From: Halopseudomonas yangmingensis
GTDB taxonomy: Bacteria > Pseudomonadota > Gammaproteobacteria > Pseudomonadales > Pseudomonadaceae
Direction of reading: 5' to 3'
Assembly (NCBI RefSeq): GCF_900114825.1
Contig: NZ_FOUI01000009.1
Coordinates: 57,582-121,581, forward strand
DNA length: 64,000 bases
Position 1 is the stretch's first letter. Every line of letters starts with the position of its first letter. Under the pieces are notes generated by a model, which had not been told where the DNA came from, searched no databases, and saw nothing but the letters and a program-made list of their open reading frames with translations. A program made the translations under genes and the position numbers. Below are positions 8,624 through 18,168 of this stretch, piece after piece.

Positions 8624-10975
8624 CTACTGCCGTTCATTGTCGTTCGGCAGCCAGTGCGCCAGAATCTGTTGCAAGTCTTCACGGTTGAAGGGCTTGGTCA
8701 GGTAGTCGTTCATGCCAGCCTCCTCACAGCGCAGGCGGTCGTCCTGCAGTGCATTGGCGGTCAGTGCTATTACCGGAATATCCTTCCAGCGTGGGTCGCT
8801 GCGCATTCTGCGGGTGGCTTCGTAGCCATCCACAACCGGCATGTTGCAATCCATCAGTACCAGCGGATAATCGTGGCGCTGTAACAGCTGCAGGGCCTCT
8901 TCGCCCTGTGCCGCGATGTCAACTTTATAGCCCATTCTTTCTAGCATCCCGCGAGCAACCATCTGGTTAACCACGTTGTCTTCAACCAGCAGCAGGGACT
9001 GGCCATTGCCCTTGTGTTGCGGTGTAGCAATCGCCTGGGATTGGTCTGGTGCATGCAGCAGACTGTCAATCGCTGCGGCCAGGCGGGCGCGCGGCGGCGG
9101 TGCAGGCAATTGCTGGCGTATTCCCAGCATTTGGGCCTGCTGGCTGTCCAGTTGCTTGGGATATGGGCAATACAGCAGGCGGGGGATCTCGCTGTGGATG
9201 CCGCTCAGGCGTCTGGCCAGATCGGGGGAGTCGATTATCCAGACGTCTGCCAGGGGTATTTGCTGCAGCGGGGTGTCGGACTGGTAGTCCAGACGCGTTA
9301 CCTCCAGACGCCAATGACGCATGAGTTCTTCAAGGATGGCTCCCTGGCGTCGATCGCTGCGATTGAATAAGAGTACCGAGCAGAAGCCTGGCGCTGGTTC
9401 GGCGTTATCCGGGGTCTGGCCGGAGGCCAGGGGTAGATGAACGCAGAATGTGCTGCCCTTGCCGGGGTGTGACTCGACACTCAGATAACCGTGCATGGCT
9501 TCGGTGAGACTTTTGCACAGCGCCAGGCCCAGTCCGGTTCCACCAAAGCGTCGGGTAATGTGCACATCCGCCTGGGTAAAAGCGTTGAATATGTCACCCA
9601 GCGCATCAGCTTCGATGCCGATCCCCGTGTCGCTGATACGGATGAATACAGAATAGTGGTCGTCTTCCCTGTTGCAACCAAGCTCAACAGCCACTTCGCC
9701 GTGTTCGGTAAACTTCAGGGCGTTTGACAGCAGGTTGCTGATTACCTGACGAATCCGGGTCGGATCTCCGCGCAGACTGTGCGGGAAGTCTGGCTGAATG
9801 CGGCAGCTCAGTTCCAATTCGTGCTTGCCGGCATTTTGCGACAGCAGGCTGAGGGTTTCTTCAACCAGATCAGGCAGGTTGAAATCGATGTGTTCCAGTT
9901 GCAGTTTCCCGGCTTCGAACTTGGACAGGTCCAGTATGTCATTGAGCAGCTGTACCAGCACCTTGCCTGAGTCGTAGGCAATAGTCAGCTGTTGCCTTTG
10001 CTCACTGTCCAGGGGGCTGTCCAGAACCAGTCCGATCATGCCCAGCAGGCCGTTGATCGGGGTGCGTATTTCGTGGCTCATGGTGGCCAGGAAGGCGCTG
10101 CGCGCGCGGGCCATCTGTAGAGCCTGCTCGCGGGATTCCTGCAGCTCGGTGTTCGAGCTGCGTAGCTGGCTGTTGGCTAGTTGCAGTTCGTTGGTTCGCG
10201 CCTCAACGATCATTTCCAGTTCGTCCAGATAGCGCCGCAGACGTTCCTCGGCACGCAGTTTCTGGCGCAGGTTGACATCGATATTTTGCAGTTGCTGGTT
10301 GATTACCTCGACCAGCACGCCAATTTCATCACGCTGGTGTCCGGCAGGACAGGGCAGGCGGGAATGCCGGTGTGAGGCGGTATCCATGCCAAGAAGATTG
10401 CTGATGAGTTGAGTGAGCGGTTGCGTAAGCATGCGGTAAAACAGCCCCATCAACAGCAGCGACAGTGCCAGGCTTAGGACGAATGCCGAGAGCATGACAG
10501 TGCCGGCGCGGCGCAGGAAGGTAGCCCCCTGATGGAAGGTGTCTACTTCGATATGCAGTTTGCCAAGAATTTCTCCGGGCAGAAGGTTGACCTGCAATTC
10601 GCTGGAGTAACTGCGGCGGCTGTCAAACAGCAGGTCGCTGATCAGCCGCCAGCGGCTGTCATTCATCGGGCGGCTGACGCTGGCCAGGGCACTGCCGTTG
10701 TTATCGATGATTTCTGCTTTGACCAGTTGTGGCGCCCGCAGTAGGCCATTGACCAATTCTGCTGCCAGTTCGGCATCGATGTTGTAGGCAATTCGCGAGG
10801 CCGGACCATGGCTGACGTTCAGTTGCGCAACAATTTCGCGGTCGATTGCCGCGTTTTCGGCACGGTAGTCCAGCAGTACCTGCAGCATGCCGAGCAGAAC
10901 GCCAAGGCCGAAGGCTGCCAACACACCCAGGCGGGTCTGCTTGAAGGAAAGTCTGTCGGTCAACCGGATTTTCAT
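8624..10975 (-). CDS. Hybrid sensor histidine kinase with C-terminal receiver
   Basis: 783 residues. Order: membrane helix (about 14-36), periplasmic sensor of about 120 residues, second helix (about 155-180), HAMP, coiled coil, HisKA with [10 protein letters not shown] near 295, HATPase with DTGIGIE and GGTGLGLAL (about 405-520), a receiver-like segment without a clear acceptor (about 525-635), and a true receiver with LVLMDCNMP (Asp near 709) and the LTKPF Lys. There is no HPt domain, so phosphate must pass to a partner elsewhere. No response-regulator gene is adjacent. The sensor resembles that of BifA at 44465-46543. Confidence 0.9.
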   Translation of the reverse strand: MKIRLTDRLSFKQTRLGVLAAFGLGVLLGMLQVLLDYRAENAAIDREIVAQLNVSHGPASRIAYNIDAELAAELVNGLLRAPQLVKAEIIDNNGSALASVSRPMNDSRWRLISDLLFDSRRSYSSELQVNLLPGEILGKLHIEVDTFHQGATFLRRAGTVMLSAFVLSLALSLLLMGLFYRMLTQPLTQLISNLLGMDTASHRHSRLPCPAGHQRDEIGVLVEVINQQLQNIDVNLRQKLRAEERLRRYLDELEMIVEARTNELQLANSQLRSSNTELQESREQALQMARARSAFLATMSHEIRTPINGLLGMIGLVLDSPLDSEQRQQLTIAYDSGKVLVQLLNDILDLSKFEAGKLQLEHIDFNLPDLVEETLSLLSQNAGKHELELSCRIQPDFPHSLRGDPTRIRQVISNLLSNALKFTEHGEVAVELGCNREDDHYSVFIRISDTGIGIEADALGDIFNAFTQADVHITRRFGGTGLGLALCKSLTEAMHGYLSVESHPGKGSTFCVHLPLASGQTPDNAEPAPGFCSVLLFNRSDRRQGAILEELMRHWRLEVTRLDYQSDTPLQQIPLADVWIIDSPDLARRLSGIHSEIPRLLYCPYPKQLDSQQAQMLGIRQQLPAPPPRARLAAAIDSLLHAPDQSQAIATPQHKGNGQSLLLVEDNVVNQMVARGMLERMGYKVDIAAQGEEALQLLQRHDYPLVLMDCNMPVVDGYEATRRMRSDPRWKDIPVIALTANALQDDRLRCEEAGMNDYLTKPFNREDLQQILAHWLPNDNERQ

Positions 10976-11099
10976 GGGTGCCGTCTGTCCTTGATGGAGT
11001 CGGCCGATTGCCTGCCTAGGCCGCTGCGGGTGTCGGCGTGGTGGAGTGCCGCCGTCTGTGGCATGCTTTTGCCGTGTCCCTATTCTAGCGGAGCTCTAC

Positions 11100-11981
11100 A
11101 TGTCTGCCACCCTGGTCGAACAATTGCTGGACTCCCTGCAAGAGGCTGTTGCCGGGCAGGGGAAGCAGGATCAGATAGACTGGCAGCGGGTCTTTGCGGC
11201 TCGCTGGGAGTCCTCTGGACGTGCCGGCCAGCTGCGCCCCTTGCACTTGAGGCTGGATACGCAGCTGCAGGATCTGGTCGGAATTGACCGGCAAAAACAG
11301 TTGCTCGAGCTCAATACGGCGCAATTCGTTGCAGGCTTTCCGGCTAACGACGCCCTGTTGTGGGGCGCCAGAGGTACCGGAAAATCATCGGTGGTTCGTG
11401 CCTTGCTGGCCGCCCATGCGACCCGAGGGTTGCGTCTGATCGAGGTGGATCGTGGCGAGTTACTCAACTTGCCGCAACTGGTTGCACGAATCCGTGATTT
11501 GCCATGGCGGTTTCTGTTGTTTTGCGATGACCTGGCCTTCGAGGCGGACGACCAGACCTACAAGTCGCTGAAAACCTTGCTTGATGGAAGTGTCGAGGCC
11601 GGTGCGGACAATCTGCTGATTTATGCAACTTCCAATCGTCGACACCTGTTACCGGAAATGCGTAGCGACAACCAGGCGGCAAGCATGGTCGATGGTGAGT
11701 TGCATCCGGGGGAGGCTATCGAGGAGAAGATATCCTTGTCGGACCGGTTCGGGCTGTGGGTGTCGTTCTATCCCTTTGCCCAGGATCACTATCTGCAGGT
11801 GGTACGTCACTGGCTGGGGCGCATAGCCGCAGATGCAGGGTTGTGCTGGGAGTGGTCGGTGGAGCTGGAACAGCAGGCGCTGCGCTGGGCTACGGCGCGT
11901 GGTAACCGGAACGGGCGCTGTGCCAGACAATTCGCCCGTGATTGGGTTGGCAGGCAGTTGCTGAACGGGGCTGCGATCTGA
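11100..11981 (+). CDS. DUF815 family AAA-type ATPase
   Basis: 293 residues. Walker A is LLWGARGTGKSSVVRALL near residue 85 and Walker B is FLLFCDDLAFE near 140; the arginine-finger region is within RLSD/DRFGLWVSF. This arrangement is that of DUF815 (YcjX-unrelated, TniB-like) ATPases common in proteobacteria, with no firm function. The ATG at 11100 follows GGAG; upstream in-frame starts lie in the divergent promoter region. It faces the 12006-12764 gene end to end, 24 bases apart. Confidence 0.8.
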   Translation: MSATLVEQLLDSLQEAVAGQGKQDQIDWQRVFAARWESSGRAGQLRPLHLRLDTQLQDLVGIDRQKQLLELNTAQFVAGFPANDALLWGARGTGKSSVVRALLAAHATRGLRLIEVDRGELLNLPQLVARIRDLPWRFLLFCDDLAFEADDQTYKSLKTLLDGSVEAGADNLLIYATSNRRHLLPEMRSDNQAASMVDGELHPGEAIEEKISLSDRFGLWVSFYPFAQDHYLQVVRHWLGRIAADAGLCWEWSVELEQQALRWATARGNRNGRCARQFARDWVGRQLLNGAAI

Positions 11982-12005
11982 CGTGATGCAGGCCCCGGGC
12001 AAAAG

Positions 12006-12764
12006 CTAGTCGTCGTAAAGGCTTTTCTTTTTCCAGGTTTCGTTTTCTTTTTCCAGTTCATCCATGCCGGAAAGCAGCTCTCCACTGGTGTTTTTCTGTT
12101 CTGCGGCATTTGCCGCCTGTTCCGCTCTGGCCATGAGCGTTTTGAATTCGCTGATTTTGTCGGCCAGGGCAGGGCTATTGAGTTTGACCAGAAAGGCCAC
12201 AGCGCGTTCGTATTGCAGCTTGGCAACGCGGGGCTTGCCCTGTTGCATGGCCTGGCGGGCCAGGGCGCTGAATGTCTCCAGTTGGGTAAGCAGCAGACAC
12301 TGGCGCAGATGCTTCTGCCAACGTTGCAGTTCGGCGGCGGCAATGATCGAGTCAGCGCCGGCCTGCTGTAATGTCTTATCCAGGCTCTCCAGCTGCTGGC
12401 GAATACTACGGCTGTGCTCTTCGCTGGTGACCTGAAGGACAGCAGGCCGGGAGTCCTCGTTTGCTGTCCCGTTGCCGAGCGCGTCCCGCTGCTTGCGCAG
12501 AGCCTCATTTTTGCTGTCCAGGCGTAACAGCTTGTCGAGCAGGTTGATCTCAACCAGCTGAAGCTGGCTGCGCAGTTCGGCTGGCACGAAGGTTTCGGGA
12601 AGTTGTGAGCTGGCCTGGTTGAGCAACCTGAGCCTGGCTTTCAGTTCGGCTGTGGCGCGGGCGCGTTGAACGCGGGCGCGCTCGATGGTGTGGTTGATGT
12701 AGCCGATAGCCAGCAGAACGGCAATGCCGCCGGCAACCAGCAGTGCAATCAGAAGAGGAGACAC
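12006..12764 (-). CDS. Membrane-anchored coiled-coil protein of unknown function
   Basis: 252 residues from a GTG at 12764. Residues 3-22 form one membrane helix (LLIALLVAGGIAVLLAIGY); the remainder is charged, Leu/Gln/Arg-rich and predicted helical, with long heptad patterns from about residue 25 to 240. No catalytic motif is visible. A cytosolic coiled coil held at the inner membrane is the most that can be said. Upstream lies the tRNA promoter region. Confidence 0.7.
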   Translation of the reverse strand: MSPLLIALLVAGGIAVLLAIGYINHTIERARVQRARATAELKARLRLLNQASSQLPETFVPAELRSQLQLVEINLLDKLLRLDSKNEALRKQRDALGNGTANEDSRPAVLQVTSEEHSRSIRQQLESLDKTLQQAGADSIIAAAELQRWQKHLRQCLLLTQLETFSALARQAMQQGKPRVAKLQYERAVAFLVKLNSPALADKISEFKTLMARAEQAANAAEQKNTSGELLSGMDELEKENETWKKKSLYDD

Positions 12765-12892
12765 GTAGGCGAGCTCTTATTGTGATGAATGAATATTGCA
12801 TCAGTTATGCCACAAGGCACTGCGCAAATAAAGCCACGCGGTGGCTATAAGCGTCTGTTGCAGGGGTGTCGAAAAAAGTAGTGATAAAGGGG

Positions 12893-12921
12893 TTGACGCA
12901 CTCATCACCCCTGCATAAAAT
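12893..12921 (+). promoter_or_regulatory. Sigma-70 promoter of the tRNA-Glu/tRNA-Gly unit
   Basis: TTGACG (12893-12898) and TAAAAT (12916-12921) are separated by exactly 17 bases, close to consensus. The discriminator that follows is GC-rich (GCGCGCC), as in stable-RNA promoters under stringent control. The tRNA-Glu begins 60 bases further on. Confidence 0.8.
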
Positions 12922-12980
12922 GCGCGCCACTTGCAGCGAACACGGCGACGTAGAGCGGCAAGCAGTGAAGCACGGATAGT

Positions 12981-13056
12981 GTCCCCTTCGTCTAGTGGCC
13001 TAGGACACCGCCCTTTCACGGCGGTAACAGGGGTTCGAGTCCCCTAGGGGACGCCA
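12981..13056 (+). tRNA. tRNA-Glu (anticodon UUC)
   Basis: 76 bases including an encoded CCA. The acceptor arms GTCCCCT and AGGGGAC pair fully, the anticodon stem CCGCC/GGCGG closes the loop CTTTCAC with anticodon TTC, and the T-loop GTTCGAGTC is canonical. First gene of a two-tRNA unit. Confidence 0.98.
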
Positions 13057-13072
13057 CTTCGGCGTCATGTGT

Positions 13073-13148
<76 letters not shown>

Positions 13149-13154
13149 TATTCG

Positions 13155-13183
13155 AAAAGGCAGCCCTCGTGGCTGCCTTTTTT
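13155..13183 (+). terminator. Rho-independent terminator of the tRNA unit
   Basis: An 11-bp perfect stem (AAAAGGCAGCC with GGCTGCCTTTT), a five-base loop CTCGT, and a run of six T at the end. It begins seven bases after the CCA of tRNA-Gly. Confidence 0.9.
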
Positions 13184-13260
13184 CGTTGTGCGATTTCCCT
13201 TGAATCTAATGCCCGAGCGGTGGCTGGCAGTCACCGCCCGGATGCTGCCTGCCGGTTGCT

Positions 13261-13659
13261 TTACTGCAGCCGCTGGTGCATGGCTGAGGCCCAGTCGAAG
13301 TGCTCGCCACGGGCCTCGACCAGCGCGCGCTGTTCGTCAAGGGCCTGGAAGCGGGCAATTTCCTCATCGGGCATGAAATGCAGGCAGTCGCCGCCAAAAA
13401 ACCACAGCAGCTCGCGGGGGATCAGGTGGGCGATCTGCGGATAGCGGCTGATGATCTGGCAAAGAATTTCCTGCCCTTCGTACAGGCAGTCCCGCTGATT
13501 CAGGCGCAGCTCCTGCAGCAGCTCGGCAAAGCGCTCCATAAAAGGTTCGTGGCTTTCCTCGGGCAACTGGTCCATCAGCATGGCCTGCGCATGCAGGGTG
13601 TCGAACAGGCTTTCCAGCAGGGCCAGGTGGTAGGCGTGATAACTCGATTGGGCTGACAT
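13261..13659 (-). CDS. PA2817-type conserved protein of unknown function
   Basis: 132 residues, acidic, mostly helical, without a signal peptide or membrane segment. A Trp-Phe-Phe-Gly-Gly-Asp-Cys-Leu motif (WFFGGDCLHFMPDEEI) in the second half is its most distinctive part. The position between a tRNA-Gly/tRNA-Glu pair and fadE is the same as that of PA2817 in P. aeruginosa, which supports the assignment. GGAG precedes the ATG. Function unknown. Confidence 0.75.
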   Translation of the reverse strand: MSAQSSYHAYHLALLESLFDTLHAQAMLMDQLPEESHEPFMERFAELLQELRLNQRDCLYEGQEILCQIISRYPQIAHLIPRELLWFFGGDCLHFMPDEEIARFQALDEQRALVEARGEHFDWASAMHQRLQ

Positions 13660-13710
13660 GGCGAGGCTCCGTGATTACGCAGGCGCGGCAGTCTAGCAGA
13701 AAGCAGGATG

Positions 13711-13732
13711 CCGGGGAGTCGTTACTCCCCGG
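13711..13732 (-). terminator. Hairpin after fadE
   Basis: A perfect 9-bp stem CCGGGGAGT/ACTCCCCGG with loop CGTT lies seven bases past the fadE stop. No T-run follows on the minus strand, so it may be an mRNA end-stabilising hairpin rather than an intrinsic terminator. Confidence 0.4.
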
Positions 13733-13739
13733 TCATCAA

Positions 13740-16208
13740 TCAGTTGGCCTTGCGTTTGCTGCTGCGTTTGCGGCCGCTGGCCGGCTGCATGTCCTCGGCA
13801 GCAAAATCATCCACCATGATCACCGCGCGCCGTGCCTCGCGGGTACGCTTGAGCAGTTCCGCTTCCTGTTCACTGAGTACGCCGGCTTCCACTGCCACCG
13901 CCAGTTCGTCAGCCTGGCTGTCATGCGCCAGCTCGCCGGTGGCACGGGCCTTGTTCAGTCGGTTTTCCAGCGGGTCGGCCTGCATCACCAGCTCCAGCGT
14001 GCTGTTCAGTAACCCGGTGACGTCGTCCGGGTCCTGGCTGCGGTAACAGCCATCCAGCAGCCGGTCGCGCGCTGCTCCCGGGGTCATCAGGCGTCTGGCA
14101 ACCTCGGCGCAGGTGCGGTCCGATGGCGGACGCAGGTGCCTACCCAGCGGGAAGATAAGTGGGCGCAGGGCAATGCCGATGCGTCGGTCGGGGAAGTTCA
14201 GCAGTATCTCGTGCATGGCTTGCTGAATGCGTACCAGCAGGTCGTCCATGCCCCAGCGCAGGAAGGGCAGGTCCTCGTCGGGGCAGCCATGATCCTGATA
14301 GTACTTGAGCGTGGCGCTGCCCAGGTACAGGTGGCTGAGGATGTCGCCGAGGCGCGCTGACAGCCGCTCGCGGCGCTTAAGTTCGCCGCCGAGCATCAGC
14401 ATGCACAGGTCAGAGAGGGTGGCAAAGGCCGCCGACAGGCGGGTCAGTTGCTGGTAGTAGCGGCGGGTTTCGGCATTGCCAGGGGTTTTCAGCAGGCGCG
14501 CATCGGTCAGGCCAAGCAGCAGGCTGCCGGCGGCATTGCCCAGCGAGTAGCCGATATGCTCGAACAGCAACTGGTCGAACTGTTCGATGGCCTTGGCGCT
14601 GTCGCTTTCGCGGGTCAGCTGCATTTCCCTGAGCAGGTAAGGGTGGCAGCGGATGGCGCCCTGACCGAAGATCATCATGCTGCGCGTGAGAATGTTGGCG
14701 CCTTCCACGGTGATCGAGATCGGCGCGGCCTGATAAGCGCGGCCCAGGTAGTTCTTCGGGCCCAGGCAGATGCCTTTGCCGCCATGGATATCCATGGCAT
14801 CGTTGATGCACTGGCGCATGCGCTCGGTCAGGTGGTATTTGACCACCGCCGACAGCACCGCCGGTTTCTCGCCCAGATCCACTGCGCCGGCGGTCATGCT
14901 GCGTGCCGCATTCATCACATAGGTATTGCCGCCAATGCGCGCCAGTGCCTCCTGGATGCCCTCGAACTCGCCAATCGGCAAGTTGAACTGGCGGCGGATA
15001 CGCGCATAGGCGCCGCTGGTCATGCTGGCCATCTTGGCGCCACCGGTGCTGCCGGCCGGCAGTGAGATCGAGCGGCCCACCGACAGGCAGTTCATCAGCA
15101 TCTTCCAGCCCTGGCCGAGCATGGCTTGACCGCCAATCAACCAGTCCAGCGGAATGAATACGTCCTTGCCGCTGTTCGGGCCGTTCATAAAGGCCGCATT
15201 AAGCGGGAAGTGCCGGCGACCGATCTCGACACCGGGGGTGTCGGTGGGGATCAGCGCCAGGCTGATGCCCAGGTCTTCCTGTTCGCCCAGCAGGTGGTCG
15301 GGGTCATAGGCCTTGAAGGCCAGTCCCAGCAGGGTGGCGACCGGGCCAAGGGTGATATAGCGTTTTTCCCAGTTCAGGCGCAGACCAATGACTTCCTCGC
15401 CCTGCCACTGACCCTTGCAGACGATGCCGGTATCCGGCATGGCACCGGCGTCGGAGCCGGCATCGGGGGAGGTCAGGGCAAAACAGGGAATCTCTTCGCC
15501 GCTGGCCAGGCGCGGCAGGTAATGCTGCTTCTGTTGTTCGGTACCGTAATGCAGCAGCAGTTCGGCCGGGCCCAGCGAGTTGGGCACCATCACCGTGGAG
15601 CCGAGATCGCCGCTGCGGCTCGACAGTTTCATTGCGATCTGTGAGTGGGCATAGGCGGAGAAGCCCTTGCCGCCGTACTCCCTGGGGATGATCAGGCCAA
15701 AGAAGCCGTTGCTGCGGATGAACTGCCAGAGTTCTTCGGGCAGGTCTTGTTGTTCGGTGGTGATTTGCCACTCGTTGGCCATACGGCACAAGTCTTCCAC
15801 CGGGCCATCGAGGAAGGCTTTTTCCTCGTCGCTCAGCTGAGGCTTGGGAAAAGCGTGCAGGCGGTGCCAGTCGGGGTTGCCACTGAACAGCTCGCCATCC
15901 CACCAGACAGTGCCAGCGTCAAGGGCTTCCTGTTCGGTGCGGGATATTTCCGGGAGGGTCTTGCGAAACCAGTTGAACAGCGGGGTGCTGATGCTGGTGC
16001 GGCGCCACTGGGTCAGATTGAGCGGGATGGCAATGCCGAGAAACAGCGCCCAAAGCAGCAGGGTGGGAAACCAGTGCAGACTGCCGAACAGGGTCATGAT
16101 CAGCAGGAATCCGCCCGTGGCAATGCTGCCATTAAGCAGGCCGCTGCGGCGCCAGGCCAGTGCCGCGATGCACAGCAGCAAGCCGATCAGCCATAGCAGG
16201 GTCAGCAT
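13740..16208 (-). CDS. fadE: Acyl-CoA dehydrogenase FadE
   Basis: 822 residues, the long form of the family (E. coli FadE has 814). Two or three hydrophobic segments occupy residues 1-60, then the acyl-CoA dehydrogenase core about 95-480 (PREYGGKGFSAYAHSQ, then FALTSPDAGSDAGAMPD for FAD/substrate contacts), and a C-terminal DUF1974 region to about 790, ending in a Lys/Arg-rich tail. It carries out the first, FAD-dependent step of fatty-acid beta-oxidation at the membrane. GGAG precedes the ATG. It stands alone; the upstream 212 bases are shared with the divergent ABC exporter genes. Confidence 0.93.
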   Translation of the reverse strand: MLTLLWLIGLLLCIAALAWRRSGLLNGSIATGGFLLIMTLFGSLHWFPTLLLWALFLGIAIPLNLTQWRRTSISTPLFNWFRKTLPEISRTEQEALDAGTVWWDGELFSGNPDWHRLHAFPKPQLSDEEKAFLDGPVEDLCRMANEWQITTEQQDLPEELWQFIRSNGFFGLIIPREYGGKGFSAYAHSQIAMKLSSRSGDLGSTVMVPNSLGPAELLLHYGTEQQKQHYLPRLASGEEIPCFALTSPDAGSDAGAMPDTGIVCKGQWQGEEVIGLRLNWEKRYITLGPVATLLGLAFKAYDPDHLLGEQEDLGISLALIPTDTPGVEIGRRHFPLNAAFMNGPNSGKDVFIPLDWLIGGQAMLGQGWKMLMNCLSVGRSISLPAGSTGGAKMASMTSGAYARIRRQFNLPIGEFEGIQEALARIGGNTYVMNAARSMTAGAVDLGEKPAVLSAVVKYHLTERMRQCINDAMDIHGGKGICLGPKNYLGRAYQAAPISITVEGANILTRSMMIFGQGAIRCHPYLLREMQLTRESDSAKAIEQFDQLLFEHIGYSLGNAAGSLLLGLTDARLLKTPGNAETRRYYQQLTRLSAAFATLSDLCMLMLGGELKRRERLSARLGDILSHLYLGSATLKYYQDHGCPDEDLPFLRWGMDDLLVRIQQAMHEILLNFPDRRIGIALRPLIFPLGRHLRPPSDRTCAEVARRLMTPGAARDRLLDGCYRSQDPDDVTGLLNSTLELVMQADPLENRLNKARATGELAHDSQADELAVAVEAGVLSEQEAELLKRTREARRAVIMVDDFAAEDMQPASGRKRSSKRKAN

Positions 16209-16420
16209 GAAAAGCTCCTTTGTGGTTCTGGTCAGGAGCCCAGCATAGCTGCTTTGTCAGGTTGGGGGAAACCGCCGGTCAGAAACGCTGTCTGCATGAG
16301 CAATAGGCTGCTTGGCACCTTGGTGGCTATGTTGTTCGGGGATTATCAGGGTTGCGGACTTGATATCCCCGCGCAAACCCCCATCATGTCTGACCCGTTC
16401 CGCCAGATTCAGGACCACCC

Positions 16421-17356
16421 ATGACAGCGGCGATCAGTATTCGCGGATTGCAGAAGACCTATCCCAACGGCCTGCAGGCACTCAAGGGGATCGACCTTGA
16501 GGTGGCGGCCGGTGATTTCTTTGCCCTGCTGGGCCCGAATGGCGCCGGTAAGTCGACCACCATTGGCATCCTCTCCTCGCTGGTCAACAAGAGTGCTGGT
16601 GAGGTGCGCATCTTCGGGCATGATATTGACCGCGAGCTGATGGCGGCCAAGCGCTGCATCGGCGTGGTGCCCCAGGAGTTCAACTTCAGCCAGTTTGAAA
16701 AGGTCATGGATATTCTGGTGACCCAGGCTGGCTTCTACGGTATCGGCCCGGCGCTGGCGCGTGAGCGCGCCGAACATTACCTGCGCCGCCTCGGGCTGTG
16801 GGACAAGCGTAATGAGCCCTCGCGTATGCTCAGTGGCGGCATGAAACGTCGGTTGATGATTGCCCGGGCACTGATTCACCAGCCACGTCTGCTGATTCTG
16901 GATGAGCCGACCGCCGGCGTGGATATCGAGATCCGCCGCTCGATGTGGCAGTTCCTCGAGGAGATCAACGCCCAGGGCGTGACCATAGTGCTGACCACCC
17001 ACTATCTGGAGGAGGCCGAGCAACTGTGTCGCAACATCGCCATTATCGATCGCGGGCGGATCATCGAGGACACCAGCATGCGCGAGTTGCTCAAGCAGTT
17101 GCACAGTGAAACCTTCCTGCTGGATTGCCGGCAGACCCTGGAGCAGGCGCCGCAACTGCCGGGCTATGCCTGCCGACTGCAGGATGCCCATACGCTGGAG
17201 GTTGAGGTGGACAAGCAGCAGGGCATGAATGCGCTGTTCGCCGCGCTCACGGCGGCCGGCATCGAGGTGCTGAGCCTGCGTAACAAGAGCAATCGTTTGG
17301 AAGAATTGTTTATGCGTCTGGTCGATGCGTCTGCCAGTCAGGAGGTGTCGGCATGA
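16421..17356 (+). CDS. ABC exporter ATP-binding protein (YadG-like)
   Basis: 311 residues. Walker A GPNGAGKST near residue 39, signature LSGGMKRR near 140, Walker B LLILDEPTAGVD near 160, and the switch His in LTTHYLEEAE. The C-terminal extension of about 80 residues is usual for YadG/CcmA-type two-component exporters. It overlaps the permease gene by four bases (ATGA), so the two are translated together. The exported substrate is not known. Confidence 0.88.
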   Translation: MTAAISIRGLQKTYPNGLQALKGIDLEVAAGDFFALLGPNGAGKSTTIGILSSLVNKSAGEVRIFGHDIDRELMAAKRCIGVVPQEFNFSQFEKVMDILVTQAGFYGIGPALARERAEHYLRRLGLWDKRNEPSRMLSGGMKRRLMIARALIHQPRLLILDEPTAGVDIEIRRSMWQFLEEINAQGVTIVLTTHYLEEAEQLCRNIAIIDRGRIIEDTSMRELLKQLHSETFLLDCRQTLEQAPQLPGYACRLQDAHTLEVEVDKQQGMNALFAALTAAGIEVLSLRNKSNRLEELFMRLVDASASQEVSA

Positions 17357-18123
17357 GTAATCCGACGCTGGTTGCCTTTACCACCATTGTGGTCAAGGAA
17401 ATTCGTCGTTTTACCCGCATCTGGCCGCAGACACTGCTGCCGCCGGCGATCACCATGGCACTGTATTTTGTGATTTTCGGCAACCTGATCGGCAGCCGCA
17501 TTGGTGAGATGGGTGGCTTCAGCTATATCGATTACATAGTGCCTGGGCTGATCATGATGTCGGTGATCACCAACAGCTATTCCAATGTGGTGTCGAGTTT
17601 CTTCAGCACCAAGTTCCAGCGCTCGATCGAGGAGCTGATGGTGGCGCCGGTGTCACCCCATGTGATTCTGCTCGGCTATGTGTTTGGCGGGGTGGCGCGG
17701 GGGCTGATGGTGGGGCTGATCGTGACCCTCTGCTCGCTGTTCTTTACCCGCTTGCAGGTGATGCATATCGGCCTGACGGTGACTGTGGTGTTCCTCACCG
17801 CGCTGGTGTTTTCCCTCGGCGGCTTTATCAATGCGCTGTTTGCCCGCAGCTTTGACGATATCTCGATCATCCCGACCTTTGTGCTGACGCCGCTGACCTA
17901 CCTGGGCGGGGTGTTCTACTCGATCAGCCTGCTGCCGCCGTTCTGGCAGGCGGTGTCGATGGTCAATCCGATACTGCATATGGTGAATGCCTTCCGTTAC
18001 GGCATTCTTGGGGTATCCGATATCGGTATCTGGGTGGCCCTGCTGATGCTGGTGCTGGTGGCGCTGGCGCTCTATGTGTTCAGCTATCGCCTGCTGATGC
18101 GCGGCACCGGCCTGCGCATGTAA
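17353..18123 (+). CDS. ABC-2 type exporter permease (YadH-like)
   Basis: 256 residues with six membrane segments and the ABC-2 signature region EELMVAPVSPHVILLGYV near residue 95 followed by PLTYLGGVFYSISLLPPFWQ near 180. It pairs with the preceding ATPase. GGAGGTGTCGGC before its ATG is a strong ribosome site lying inside the end of the upstream gene. queF starts 45 bases after its stop. Confidence 0.88.
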   Translation: MSNPTLVAFTTIVVKEIRRFTRIWPQTLLPPAITMALYFVIFGNLIGSRIGEMGGFSYIDYIVPGLIMMSVITNSYSNVVSSFFSTKFQRSIEELMVAPVSPHVILLGYVFGGVARGLMVGLIVTLCSLFFTRLQVMHIGLTVTVVFLTALVFSLGGFINALFARSFDDISIIPTFVLTPLTYLGGVFYSISLLPPFWQAVSMVNPILHMVNAFRYGILGVSDIGIWVALLMLVLVALALYVFSYRLLMRGTGLRM

Positions 18124-18168
18124 GCCGGTCAAGGCGGTCCGGGACCACAATGTTATGGGAGTTTATGC

